A stretch of DNA of 42,406 nt. Origin: an uncultured beta proteobacterium. Its GTDB lineage: Bacteria > Pseudomonadota > Gammaproteobacteria > Burkholderiales > Burkholderiaceae_C. Shown here piece after piece: positions 16,244-24,559 of the stretch; position 1 is the first letter of the stretch, and each line of letters begins with the position of its first letter. The notes under the pieces are model-generated. The model saw nothing but the letters and a program-made list of their open reading frames with translations. It did not search any database and was not told the origin of the DNA. The stretch covers positions 1 through 42,406 of the forward strand of contig CAIWNX010000234.1 of NCBI GenBank assembly GCA_903914175.1, read 5' to 3'. The position numbers and the translations under genes were made by a program.

Positions 16244-17634
16244 ACCCGGTCGCCATTAAGTTGAACACGGTACGTGCCCGCTTATCCAACCTGCAGTGGG
16301 CGGGTCTTATTGTGGCTGTCCTGATCGTTGGATTGGGCGTCATTCTCGGTCTGTATCAAAAGACACCGTGGCAGCAACTGATCTTTTACGCAGCAGCAAC
16401 TTTTGCGCTTGTGATCTGGGTTTGGAATGCCTACCTGGCCCCTGGGGCACAACACGCTGACGACGCCCCCAACGAGGGGCCCAGCGGCTTGGCAGTGTTT
16501 CGCGTCTTCATTCGCCGGCACCTGTCCTTGGTGATTTCCCTGGCTATTTTGCTGGGAATTTTCCTGATTGCCTCGGCCACTGTGCCCGGCTTTTTCAACT
16601 GGTTGAACGTTCTTACTTTCCTGGCGCTGGTGGCATTGCTGATTTTTACAGTGCAGATCAGCCAACTGTTTGTTGACAACCGCAGTGCTTTTATCGGGTT
16701 GATGGTGTTGGTGACCATGTTTGCCATCGGTTCGATTTTCATTGACGGATTTTCTTCCGGGCAAAACATCAAATCGATGCTGCTCTTTGCGTCATTTCTC
16801 GGCCTGGCCTGCGTCGGGCAGACCATGGTGGCATTGTTGGGGGGGCTGGACCTTTCCATTCCCTTCGTGATCGGCGCCTCCAACGTGTTCCTTCTCTACC
16901 TCATCGGGTTGGGCGTCTATTCGTGGATCGCCGTCATCATCGTGCTGTTGCTGGGTGCCCTGGTTGGGTGGATCAACGGCATACTGAGTTATCGCCTGCA
17001 GGGACAAGCGCTAATCCTGTCCCTTGGTGTCGGTTTTGCCATTTCGGGCCTGACCCAAATTGTGACCAGCATTGGCACCGCCTTTGCTGGCAATGTGTTC
17101 GGCATCGTTCCGCCTTGGTTGAAGAATCTGGCAGCCATGAACGGCACCACTTTAGGTTTGGACGTTCCACCCGTCATTTTTATCTGGGCCGTTGTCGCGG
17201 TGTTGCTGATCTACGGCATGAAGAGCACGGTGTACGGCCGGTTTTTGTACGCCCTGGGAGGCAATCGCACTTCGGCCTCGCGCATTTCGATCAGCGAACG
17301 CCGTTACTGGGTTGGAGCCTACCTTGTCAGCGGGACCGTTTCGGCCCTCACTGGCATTCTGTTACTTGGCTGGAGTGGTGGTGGTTTCATTGGCGTTGGC
17401 CAGCCTTACCTGTTCATGACACTCGCCGCCGTGGTCATGGGTGGCACATCTTTGCTGGGCGGTCAAGGTGGCTACGGCTTTACGGTGATTGGCGTACTGG
17501 TGCTGCAGGTATTGACTTCGTTCCTTGTCGGCATCGGTCTTAAATTTGAATGGCAGCAATTCATCTTCGGATTGCTGATCCTGCCGATGGTCGCCTTGTA
17601 TGCCCGTTCGCCCCACATCCGAACGCAAATTTGA
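16240..17634 (+). CDS. ribose-type ABC transporter permease 2, N-terminally extended
   Basis: This 464-residue permease partners the preceding one; the ATGA overlap indicates coupled translation. The first about 90 residues hold two additional helices (LQWAGLIVAVLIVGLGVILG and LIFYAAATFALVIWVWNAYL) and a hydrophilic linker. The RbsC-like core then begins near FIRRHLSLVISLAILLGIFL and includes LLGGLDLSIPFVIGASNVFL and VVMGGTSLLGGQGGYGFTVI. Two different, enlarged permeases imply a heterodimeric pore, unlike the usual RbsC homodimer. Cargo unknown. Confidence 0.9.
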   Translation: MNPVAIKLNTVRARLSNLQWAGLIVAVLIVGLGVILGLYQKTPWQQLIFYAAATFALVIWVWNAYLAPGAQHADDAPNEGPSGLAVFRVFIRRHLSLVISLAILLGIFLIASATVPGFFNWLNVLTFLALVALLIFTVQISQLFVDNRSAFIGLMVLVTMFAIGSIFIDGFSSGQNIKSMLLFASFLGLACVGQTMVALLGGLDLSIPFVIGASNVFLLYLIGLGVYSWIAVIIVLLLGALVGWINGILSYRLQGQALILSLGVGFAISGLTQIVTSIGTAFAGNVFGIVPPWLKNLAAMNGTTLGLDVPPVIFIWAVVAVLLIYGMKSTVYGRFLYALGGNRTSASRISISERRYWVGAYLVSGTVSALTGILLLGWSGGGFIGVGQPYLFMTLAAVVMGGTSLLGGQGGYGFTVIGVLVLQVLTSFLVGIGLKFEWQQFIFGLLILPMVALYARSPHIRTQI

Positions 17635-17690
17635 AATGTCGCAAAACCCAACTATGACTGCACTGTTATTGAAACCTATGGAGACTATTT

Positions 17691-18392
17691 ATGAATATCA
17701 AGTTGCTTGAGGCAACCGACGTCGCCAGCGGCACATTCTCCTTGTTGCTGCTGACCACCCTGGCAGCTACAGTTTTGCTTTTGATGGGCACGGCCTGGGT
17801 ATCTCGCAAGTGGAAGCTGCCTCTGGCCATGGCTGCCATGGTCATGCTGGTGAGTGCCGCACATTACTTTGAGGCCAGCCAAGTCTGGCAGGCCAGTAAC
17901 CAAATGCCGGTAATTTACCGCTACGTTGCGTGGTTCATCACCATGCCACTGCAGGTCATGGTCATGTACTTCTTCGTGAACGCCATGGCGCCCTTGTCAA
18001 CCTGGTTGTTCTGGCGCCTGATGGTGGCGTCGGTCGTGATGGTGCTGGCGCGGTATTTGGGCGAAGCCAACCTGATGTACCCGACGCTTGGCTTCCTCAT
18101 TGGTCTGGCATGCTGGCTTTACGTGTTGGGCGAAGTGTTCTTTGGCCGCATGGCCGAGGTCAGCGCCAGAAGTTCCAACTTCAGTGTGCACCGGGGCTAC
18201 TTTTGGATGCGACTGATCATCTCGATTGGCTGGGCGGTCTATCCGCTGTGCTACTTCATCGTCGGTTTCGCCGGCGGCGTGTCACCGGGCAAGTTGAGTG
18301 TTGTCTACAACCTGTCGGATCTGGTGAACCAGGTGGCGTTTTGCCTCACGGTCCTTTCGGCGTCGATTCGTGACTCAGGAAACACCCGATGA
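17691..18392 (+). CDS. type 1 (microbial) rhodopsin homologue lacking the retinal-binding lysine
   Basis: This 233-residue protein has seven predicted helices (about 15-36, 43-65, 75-97, 103-122, 128-150, 173-195, 203-226). It aligns along its length with proteorhodopsin: RYVAWFITMPLQ matches RYIDWLLTVPLL, YLGEANLM matches YMGEAGIM, GWAVYPLCYF matches GWAIYPVGYF, and VVYNLSDLVNQ matches LIYNLADFVNK. Proteorhodopsin numbers in brackets: H58 (H75), R77 (R94), W81 (W98), T84 (T101), W181 (W197), Y184 (Y200) and D210 (D227) are kept. The Schiff-base Lys (K231) is Q214 (codon CAG), the proton acceptor D97 is A80, and the donor E108 is V91. Covalent retinal binding and proton pumping are therefore not expected. 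GGAG lies seven bases before the ATG. Lysine-less type 1 opsin homologues have been reported, but their role is not settled; a sensor or scaffold role here is inference. Confidence 0.92.
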   Translation: MNIKLLEATDVASGTFSLLLLTTLAATVLLLMGTAWVSRKWKLPLAMAAMVMLVSAAHYFEASQVWQASNQMPVIYRYVAWFITMPLQVMVMYFFVNAMAPLSTWLFWRLMVASVVMVLARYLGEANLMYPTLGFLIGLACWLYVLGEVFFGRMAEVSARSSNFSVHRGYFWMRLIISIGWAVYPLCYFIVGFAGGVSPGKLSVVYNLSDLVNQVAFCLTVLSASIRDSGNTR

Positions 18393-18495
18393 ATGCACTT
18401 CATACAACCGGTCCGCTGGGACTGGCAGCTTATTTTTTGTCAGAAAACGCGCAAACCTGCGCTGCACTTGTTAACTGGTTTGGAGGGATTGAATC

Positions 18496-20202
18496 ATGAA
18501 CGGCGCCGACATCATTGCCATCGTTATCCTGGCCGCAATTGTCATTGCGATCATTGTCTATTTATTGCACTGGTTGTACCGACATTCTTCCAAAGATTTG
18601 TCCTTTGTACGCACCGGTTTCGGGGGCGAGCGCGTGGTCATGGGCGGTGGCGCTCTGGTGCTGCCGATCGTGCACGACATCACCGAGGTCAGCATGAATA
18701 CGCTGCGCATTGACGTGCGTCGTGCGGGTGAAAAGTCACTCATTACACGAAACCGCATGCGCATCGAAGTCAACGTCGAGTTCTTTGTCCGTGTGATTCC
18801 CTCGCCTGAAGCGGTTGCAGCCGCGGCCCGAACTTTGGGCAACCGCACGCTCAACCCCGACAGTTTGAAAGACCTGGTGCAGGGCCGTTTTGTCGATGCC
18901 ATGGGCTCGGTGGCAGCGCGTATGACGATGGAAGAGATCCATGAACACCGCAGCGACTACATCAAGAGCGTGAAAGCCCTGGTTGCCGATTCCCTCACTG
19001 CCAACGGCCTGGAACTGGAAGCGGTTTCGCTCACCGGTTTGGATCAGACAGACATGAAGTTGTTTAACCCCTCCAACGCGTTTGACGCCGAGGGTTTGAC
19101 ACGTCTGACAGAAGAAATTGAAACCCGCAAGAAGAAACGTAACGACATCGAGCAGGACACGATGATCGCGATTCGCAAGAAGAACCTGGAATCCGAGAAG
19201 CTTGCGCTCAGCATCGACCAAGAGAGCGAATTTGCCCGCTTGAGTCAGGAAAGCGAAGTGGCAATGCGTCGTGCACAACAGAAAACCGAAATCGCGCTGG
19301 AGAAAACTGATCGTGAGCGTGACATTGAAGAAGCGCAGATTCGGTCAGCGGAAATTGTTCAAAAGAGTCGTATCAACCAGACCCGTGCCATTGATTCAGA
19401 GCGTATTTTGCAGGAGCAAAAAACTTCACAACTCGACATCCAGCGCCGCCGTGCCCTGGAACTTGAAGAGCAGGAGCGCGTGATCGCGGTGGCCGCCAAG
19501 TCCAAGGACGAGTCAGAGGCACAGGCGCAGGCTGAATCGGCACGCGCCCTCATGATTGCCGCGCAGGAAAAAGTGATTACGGTGCGCGAAACTGAAATTG
19601 CTGAACGCCGCAAATTGATTGATTTGATTGAAGCGACGCAAGAAGCAGAGCGTGACGCCATCATGCAAACCAAGCGTGCCGAAGCCGGTTTAATTGCCGC
19701 AGTGGACCAGGCCAAAGCCGAGCGCACCAATGCCGAGGCGGCGGCTTATCGTTACGACGTGGACGCAGAGGGCAAGCGCAAGCTCAACGAAGCGGAGAAT
19801 TTGCGCTCGGACGCATCGCGGCGCAGCAGCTTCAACCAGAAATTGATCGATACCCTGCCGAGCATCATCCGCGAGAGCGTCAAACCGATGGAAAACATCG
19901 AGTCGATCCGGATCCTGCAAGTCGACGGTGTGCCTGGCTTGAGCGGCGCTGCGGGTGGTGGCGGTTCCGGTGCGAGCAACGGCGAAGGCGGCCCGCGCGC
20001 CGGCGGTTTGAGCGACAACGTGGTGAATTCAGCCCTGCGCTACCGTGCCCAGGCGCCGTTCATTGACTCCTTGTTGCAGGAGATTGGCGTATCACCGAGC
20101 TCCATCACCAGCCTGGGGCACTTGGGCAGCGTGATGGCCTTGCCTGTCACAGACAACAAAGACGGCAACTCCGCAGCCGACGGCGCCGCCGGCAAGCCCT
20201 GA
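18496..20202 (+). CDS. flotillin-like SPFH-domain membrane protein
   Basis: 568 residues. One N-terminal transmembrane helix (about 5-28) is followed by an SPFH/band-7 domain (about 35-215), a long charged alternating helix region rich in Glu, Ala, Lys and Arg (about 215-450), and a Gly-rich linker (GAAGGGGSGASNGEGG, near 482-497) before a short C-terminal domain. This matches the YqiK/FloT class, which oligomerises in the inner membrane and organises lipid microdomains around partner proteins. GGAGGG lies eight bases before the ATG. Lying between a rhodopsin-like protein and a symporter gene, it may scaffold the operon's membrane proteins; this is inference. Confidence 0.9.
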   Translation: MNGADIIAIVILAAIVIAIIVYLLHWLYRHSSKDLSFVRTGFGGERVVMGGGALVLPIVHDITEVSMNTLRIDVRRAGEKSLITRNRMRIEVNVEFFVRVIPSPEAVAAAARTLGNRTLNPDSLKDLVQGRFVDAMGSVAARMTMEEIHEHRSDYIKSVKALVADSLTANGLELEAVSLTGLDQTDMKLFNPSNAFDAEGLTRLTEEIETRKKKRNDIEQDTMIAIRKKNLESEKLALSIDQESEFARLSQESEVAMRRAQQKTEIALEKTDRERDIEEAQIRSAEIVQKSRINQTRAIDSERILQEQKTSQLDIQRRRALELEEQERVIAVAAKSKDESEAQAQAESARALMIAAQEKVITVRETEIAERRKLIDLIEATQEAERDAIMQTKRAEAGLIAAVDQAKAERTNAEAAAYRYDVDAEGKRKLNEAENLRSDASRRSSFNQKLIDTLPSIIRESVKPMENIESIRILQVDGVPGLSGAAGGGGSGASNGEGGPRAGGLSDNVVNSALRYRAQAPFIDSLLQEIGVSPSSITSLGHLGSVMALPVTDNKDGNSAADGAAGKP

Positions 20203-20241
20203 GTTTGCACTGTCTTGAACTATTCAATTTAGCCTGAACCC

Positions 20242-20688
20242 ATGTCCTTTACGCCAAACGACCCGGCCATTGTGATCGTTGAAAAACGACTGGCAGTGGT
20301 TACCAATTGGAGTCTCTTTGCTTCATTTGGCATGTGCTTTTTGTTGTCGGGTTTCAGTGGTGCGAACTGGGGTTTGGGCTTGCTGGGATACGGGCTATTG
20401 GTACTGGGATTTGTCGGGCATCTGGTCATCAACCACGTCTTCGAGCAAGGATTCAGTCCAGGCGAAGTGGCCCTGGGCCTCGTGTTATTTGGCATCTCTG
20501 CTTTGAGTTTCATTGCCAGTGCTTTGTTCGGCGCACGATTTGGTCCAGAGAACCTGGGCTTGGGTCTGGCCGGTTTTGGCGCCCTTGCGGCATGTCTCAT
20601 GTTCTATCTGGTGATCCGCTATGGTATGCGCGGCACCTGGGACCTGATCCACACCCTGCGCCATCGCGAAAAGGACACGTCGTCATGA
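20242..20688 (+). CDS. small four-helix membrane protein of unknown function
   Basis: 148 residues with four predicted membrane helices (about 20-36, 42-64, 74-96, 103-125), a soluble N-terminus (MSFTPNDPAIVIVEKRLAVV) and a charged C-terminus (LIHTLRHREKDTSS). Helices are Gly/Leu-rich with repeated NWGLGLLGYG / NLGLGLAGFG segments, suggesting an internal duplication of two two-helix units. I do not recognise the family. The stop overlaps the symporter start as ATGA, so it is probably an accessory subunit made with the symporter. Confidence 0.8.
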   Translation: MSFTPNDPAIVIVEKRLAVVTNWSLFASFGMCFLLSGFSGANWGLGLLGYGLLVLGFVGHLVINHVFEQGFSPGEVALGLVLFGISALSFIASALFGARFGPENLGLGLAGFGALAACLMFYLVIRYGMRGTWDLIHTLRHREKDTSS

Positions 20689-22658
20689 CGGAACAATTGG
20701 TTTGGCTGTTCGCCTTTGTCGCGCTCTATTGGGCCTACTGCATGCAGTGGGGTGTCAGCAGTGCGCGTCTGGCGCAAGGGCCGAGCGACTTCTTCCTTGC
20801 CAACCGTAGTTTGCCGGCCTGGGTATTTGTGCTGTGCGCTACCGGCGCTTCGTTTGCTGGCTGGGGAATGATGGGGTACCCTTCTCTGGTGATGCGCGAC
20901 GGGCTGGCATTTGCGCAACTCGCGCTGGCCGCTGTAACGATTCCGCTCACCGGTGTCTTGTTCATGAAGCGCCAGTGGCTGCTAAGCAAGCGCTTTGGCT
21001 ACATCACGCCTGGTGAGATGCTCAGCGACTACTTTGGTGGTGACGCTCTGCGCATTTTGGTCGTTGGCATTGCACTGGTGTGCGCCGTGCCCTACGTGGG
21101 CATGCATCTCAGCGCAACCGGTTACCTGATTCAATGGCTCAGCGCAGGTGCGATTCCGGCCAGACTGGCGATGTGGTTGCTGACGGCCGTGGTGTTCCTG
21201 TATGTCGTTATTGGTGGTTTGCGCGCAGTGGCCTACGTTGGTAGCCTGCAGGGTTTGATGTTGGGCGCGGGCATGTTGGCGCTCGGTTGGCTTGCAATGT
21301 GGCACCTGGGTGGCGTGGAAGGCTTCAATGCTTTCATGCAAGGTTTGGCCAAGCTCGGAGCCAGCACGCTCGGAGCATGGGGTAATTCCGCTGAGGGTTA
21401 CAACGCGTACTTGCACATCCCTGGGGTTGTGCAATTCACGGCAGGAATGGGCAGGGAAGACCCGGTTGCAGGGATGTGGACCAGCGCCATGATTCTTTCA
21501 ACCTGCTTTGCCCTGATGGGCATACAGGCCTCGCCGGCGTTTTCCATGCTGGCGTTTAGTTGTCGCGACCCCAAAGGCTTCGGGCCACAGCAGGTCTGGG
21601 TTTCTGCTGCCGGGGTGGGGTTGCTTCTGGTTTTCTTTGGGCTGGTTCAAGGTCTGGGCGCGAATTTTTTGGGTGCCTCCTCTGCGTTACGTGAAGCAGG
21701 CTTGGCGCTTGGCTCGGTACTGCCAGATTTGGGGCAGGGCAAAGACGCCCAGTTGTACGCGCGCTATCTGCTAACACTGGCCGAATCGGCACCGTGGTTC
21801 ATGGCGTTGCTGGCGGTTTGCGCTTTGGCTGCGATTCATTCCATGGTGTCGCTGTTCACCGCGACTACCGGCACCATCATCGTGCGCGACGTTTTCCTGC
21901 GTTACTTGACACCCCGTGCCAACCTGACCCAACAAAAGCTCTATGCCCGCTGCAGCATTGCGGCCATCATTTTTGCCGCTTTGTTGTTGGCAACCTTTGC
22001 ACCGAGCGCGCAAGCGCAAATGGGTTCGCTTGCCTTGGGTTTTGCTCTGCAACTGTGGCCGGCATTGGCAGGCGTTTGCTGGTTTCCTTGGATTACACGC
22101 CAAGGAACCAGCGTCGGTCTGGTCGCTGGCCTGCTGGGTGTGTTGTTCACCGAGACACTGGGCAACACCATCTGCAGTTTTCTGGGTTTCGATCTACCCT
22201 GGGGTCGTTGGCCGTGGACCATCCACTCAGCCGGATGGGGTATTTTCCTGAACATTGTTTCTTGCACGGTGGTGTCCTGGATTTCCGCCGAAAGGCATGA
22301 CCGTGTTCGCCGCGCGCAGTTCCATGCACTGTTTGCGCAGACCGTCGCTATTGCACCGAAGAAGCGCTTCTTGCGCCCCGTCGCCTGGTCATTGACCCTC
22401 ATCTGGTTCTTCTTTGCCATAGGTCCGGGGGCAATTTTGGGAAATGATTTATTGGGCGCACCCAATGCCGGACCCAAGGGCTGGATCATGGGTGTGCCTT
22501 CGCTTTGGGCCTGGCAAATGATGTGGTGGGCTCTGGGTGTTTTGATCCTCTGGTTTCTGGCCTATCGGATGCAAATGTCCACCCCGCTCCAAGGTGACAA
22601 CTTTTTCTACGAAGCCGTTCCAACCCATTCCATTTCAATTTCGAAGGAGTCTTCATGA
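20685..22658 (+). CDS. sodium:solute symporter family (SSS) transporter
   Basis: About 657 residues with some 13-14 helices. SSS features are the N-terminal segment GPSDFFLANRSLPAWVFVLC, TGASFAGWGMMGYPSLV and FGYITPGEMLSDYFGGDALR. Such carriers use the sodium gradient to take up solutes, often monocarboxylates, amino acids or sugars. The open frame extends upstream to 20307, but the true start is the ATG at 20685, which overlaps the preceding stop; the extra residues are only the shifted frame of that gene. It offers a second import route beside the ABC importer, possibly for a carboxylate such as 4-hydroxybutyrate; the cargo is inferred. Confidence 0.88.
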   Translation: MTEQLVWLFAFVALYWAYCMQWGVSSARLAQGPSDFFLANRSLPAWVFVLCATGASFAGWGMMGYPSLVMRDGLAFAQLALAAVTIPLTGVLFMKRQWLLSKRFGYITPGEMLSDYFGGDALRILVVGIALVCAVPYVGMHLSATGYLIQWLSAGAIPARLAMWLLTAVVFLYVVIGGLRAVAYVGSLQGLMLGAGMLALGWLAMWHLGGVEGFNAFMQGLAKLGASTLGAWGNSAEGYNAYLHIPGVVQFTAGMGREDPVAGMWTSAMILSTCFALMGIQASPAFSMLAFSCRDPKGFGPQQVWVSAAGVGLLLVFFGLVQGLGANFLGASSALREAGLALGSVLPDLGQGKDAQLYARYLLTLAESAPWFMALLAVCALAAIHSMVSLFTATTGTIIVRDVFLRYLTPRANLTQQKLYARCSIAAIIFAALLLATFAPSAQAQMGSLALGFALQLWPALAGVCWFPWITRQGTSVGLVAGLLGVLFTETLGNTICSFLGFDLPWGRWPWTIHSAGWGIFLNIVSCTVVSWISAERHDRVRRAQFHALFAQTVAIAPKKRFLRPVAWSLTLIWFFFAIGPGAILGNDLLGAPNAGPKGWIMGVPSLWAWQMMWWALGVLILWFLAYRMQMSTPLQGDNFFYEAVPTHSISISKESS

Positions 22659-23044
22659 CGACAGACATCAAAAGCTGGGCGATCAAGTTCAAGAACCTGT
22701 CTGACAGCGACAAGACGATTGCCGCGATGGCGAAGTATTACACCTGTACCTATATGTGGGACATGGGTGAGAAGAAACTCATCATTGAAATGCACGACGG
22801 CAAGGTCAAGCACATCAACACCGATCCGGCACCGCTGGACGCCTATGACTTTGCGCTTCGCGCCAGTGCCCAGACCTGGCGCGAGTTTGGCAGGCCGATG
22901 CCACGTCCGATGTTCCACGGTATCTGGTCGGCGAGTTTTCGGGAAGACCTGAAGCTTGAAGGCAACATCCTGGTACTGATGCAGCACTTGCGCAATTTCA
23001 CTGTGCAGTTCGAGTTGCTGCGCAAGTGCGGTGTGCCTGTTTAA
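22655..23044 (+). CDS. SCP2-like (sterol-carrier-type) small protein
   Basis: 129 cytoplasmic residues. The central part (TYMWDMGEKKLIIEMHDGKV onward, ending in FREDLKLEGNILVLMQHLRN) has the beta-strand and helix order of SCP2-type lipid-binding domains, in which a hydrophobic pocket carries acyl or sterol-like ligands. The start overlaps the symporter stop by ATGA. Its presence hints that a lipid or hydrophobic acyl compound is handled by the operon. The domain call rests on a pattern, not on a unique motif. Confidence 0.6.
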   Translation: MTTDIKSWAIKFKNLSDSDKTIAAMAKYYTCTYMWDMGEKKLIIEMHDGKVKHINTDPAPLDAYDFALRASAQTWREFGRPMPRPMFHGIWSASFREDLKLEGNILVLMQHLRNFTVQFELLRKCGVPV

Positions 23045-23090
23045 ACACGGTTTTCACGCCGGTCATTTTCTACACGAAGGAGCTCAATCC

Positions 23091-23942
23091 ATGGCACGCC
23101 ATTCACCTGTTACCGGACGCTACGTCACGATCGACGTCGACGGCATGGAATACAAGGTCTTTTACTTGCAAAACGGCAAAGGCCAGCCGCTGATATGCCA
23201 GCACACGGCGGGATGTCACAACCACCAGTGGCGCGGCTTGCTCGAAGATGAAGAGATCACCAAGAACTACAACGTCATTGCGTACGATCTGCCGCGCCAC
23301 GGCAAGTCGGATCCGCCGTTGAACACCAAGTGGTGGGAGTCCGAATACAAACTCACGGCAGACCACTACGTCAACTTCATCGTCAAGCTATGCGACGCGC
23401 TGGAGTTGCGCGACCCGATTTTCATGGGTTCGTCATTCGGCGGCAACGTTGCGCTACAGCTCGCGCTACGGCATCCGGAGCGCTTCAAGGCCGTGATACC
23501 GGTCGAGGCCGGTGACTACGCACCTGGCTTTTACCTGGATTGGTGGCGTCACCCGATGGCCAATGCAGCGCAGGTCTGCGCCAGTGGTGTGTGGGATCTG
23601 ATGGCGCCGCAGTCACCCGACAAGGACCGCTGGCTGACCTGGTTTTACTACACCCAGGGCTCAGAGGCTTTCAAGGGCGACCTCTATTTCTACTCTGTGG
23701 ATCACGACTTGCGCGAAGAACTGGGGCGTATTGACGGCCGCAAGTGCCCGGTGATCATGATGACCGGCACCTACGACTACCTGACCACGCCAGAGATGAC
23801 CGAGAACACCGCTCGACAAATCAAAGGCGGTGTCTATATCGAGATGGAAGACATCGGGCACTTTCCGATGAGCGAGAACTATCCCGTCTTCAAGATCTAC
23901 TTGAAGGAGGCCTTGCGCATCATTCGTGAGCGCAAAGGCTGA
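23091..23942 (+). CDS. alpha/beta hydrolase
   Basis: 283 residues with a complete catalytic triad: nucleophile S115 in MGSSFGG, D229 in GTYDYLT and H257 in DIGHFPM. Oxyanion-side residues lie in QHTAGCHNHQW, and AYDLPRHGKSD is the usual strand 4 loop. There is no signal peptide, so it is cytoplasmic. I chose ATG 23091 because GAAGGAG lies nearby; the longer frame to 23031 overlaps the preceding gene. It likely cleaves an ester or lactone to feed the enzymes encoded downstream; the substrate is not known. Confidence 0.88.
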   Translation: MARHSPVTGRYVTIDVDGMEYKVFYLQNGKGQPLICQHTAGCHNHQWRGLLEDEEITKNYNVIAYDLPRHGKSDPPLNTKWWESEYKLTADHYVNFIVKLCDALELRDPIFMGSSFGGNVALQLALRHPERFKAVIPVEAGDYAPGFYLDWWRHPMANAAQVCASGVWDLMAPQSPDKDRWLTWFYYTQGSEAFKGDLYFYSVDHDLREELGRIDGRKCPVIMMTGTYDYLTTPEMTENTARQIKGGVYIEMEDIGHFPMSENYPVFKIYLKEALRIIRERKG

Positions 23943-23975
23943 TGCCGGCGGGATTCCTGATACCCGGAGAACCGA

Positions 23976-24542
23976 ATGAAACTCGCACAAGTCAATGATT
24001 TTGCCGACAGCATTCCGGTGCTGCATGAGCAGGCATGCGAGCTATTTGAGTTGCCAATGGCACCAACGGACTGGCTGGCGGACCTTGGCACCGACAACGA
24101 TGACTTGATCCGTTACGTGGAAAAACTCCGTCCCTGCTATGACCGGCTTGGCCGCATCATTGGGCAACTGGCCGGGCTATTTGTCTTGGCGCGCTTCGGT
24201 GCTCGCTTTGAAACCGATTGGACCGCAGTGACCAAGGTGCTTGAGCAAACCCGGCAGACCGAGGCGGACATGCGCGCCGTGTGGGTGCCCAAGATCGCGC
24301 AGCAGCACTACGCCTATCTCATGCTGGCTTTTGGCAAGACAGCCGCGGTCACACGTGGCTTCAATGCGGATCTGCGCCGATCCGACGTACTACATGAACA
24401 ACTCGACAGTTGGACACGCGAACTCAAATTGGCCGGTGCCATGTTGAGTCGGGCGGCTGCCGAGAAGCTCGGGCTGTTGCCGGTCGATTTCAGTCAAGCC
24501 TGCTGCAACTGTGTTGCCAGCACCCCCAAACTTTTTCATTAA
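23976..24542 (+). CDS. conserved-looking hypothetical protein, mostly helical
   Basis: 188 residues, predicted largely alpha-helical and soluble, with no signal peptide and no motif I recognise. Tryptophans (APTDWLADL, TDWTAVTKVL, DSWTRELKLAG) and a C-terminal Cys cluster (SQACCNCVASTP, three Cys within four residues) stand out. It lies 33 bases after the hydrolase and 17 before the lactonase-like gene, so it is part of the operon. Codon use resembles that of its neighbours. No function is proposed. Confidence 0.75.
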   Translation: MKLAQVNDFADSIPVLHEQACELFELPMAPTDWLADLGTDNDDLIRYVEKLRPCYDRLGRIIGQLAGLFVLARFGARFETDWTAVTKVLEQTRQTEADMRAVWVPKIAQQHYAYLMLAFGKTAAVTRGFNADLRRSDVLHEQLDSWTRELKLAGAMLSRAAAEKLGLLPVDFSQACCNCVASTPKLFH

Positions 24543-24559
24543 AACTCTGAGTTGCTCCT

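Noticed and set aside
18291..18293. K201 as a substitute Schiff-base lysine in the rhodopsin-like protein
   Set aside because: It lies in the loop before helix seven, 13 residues before the K231-equivalent position, outside the retinal pocket.
20307..20684. N-terminal extension of the symporter frame
   Set aside because: It covers the 148-residue protein in another frame; the ATGA overlap at 20685 marks the true start.
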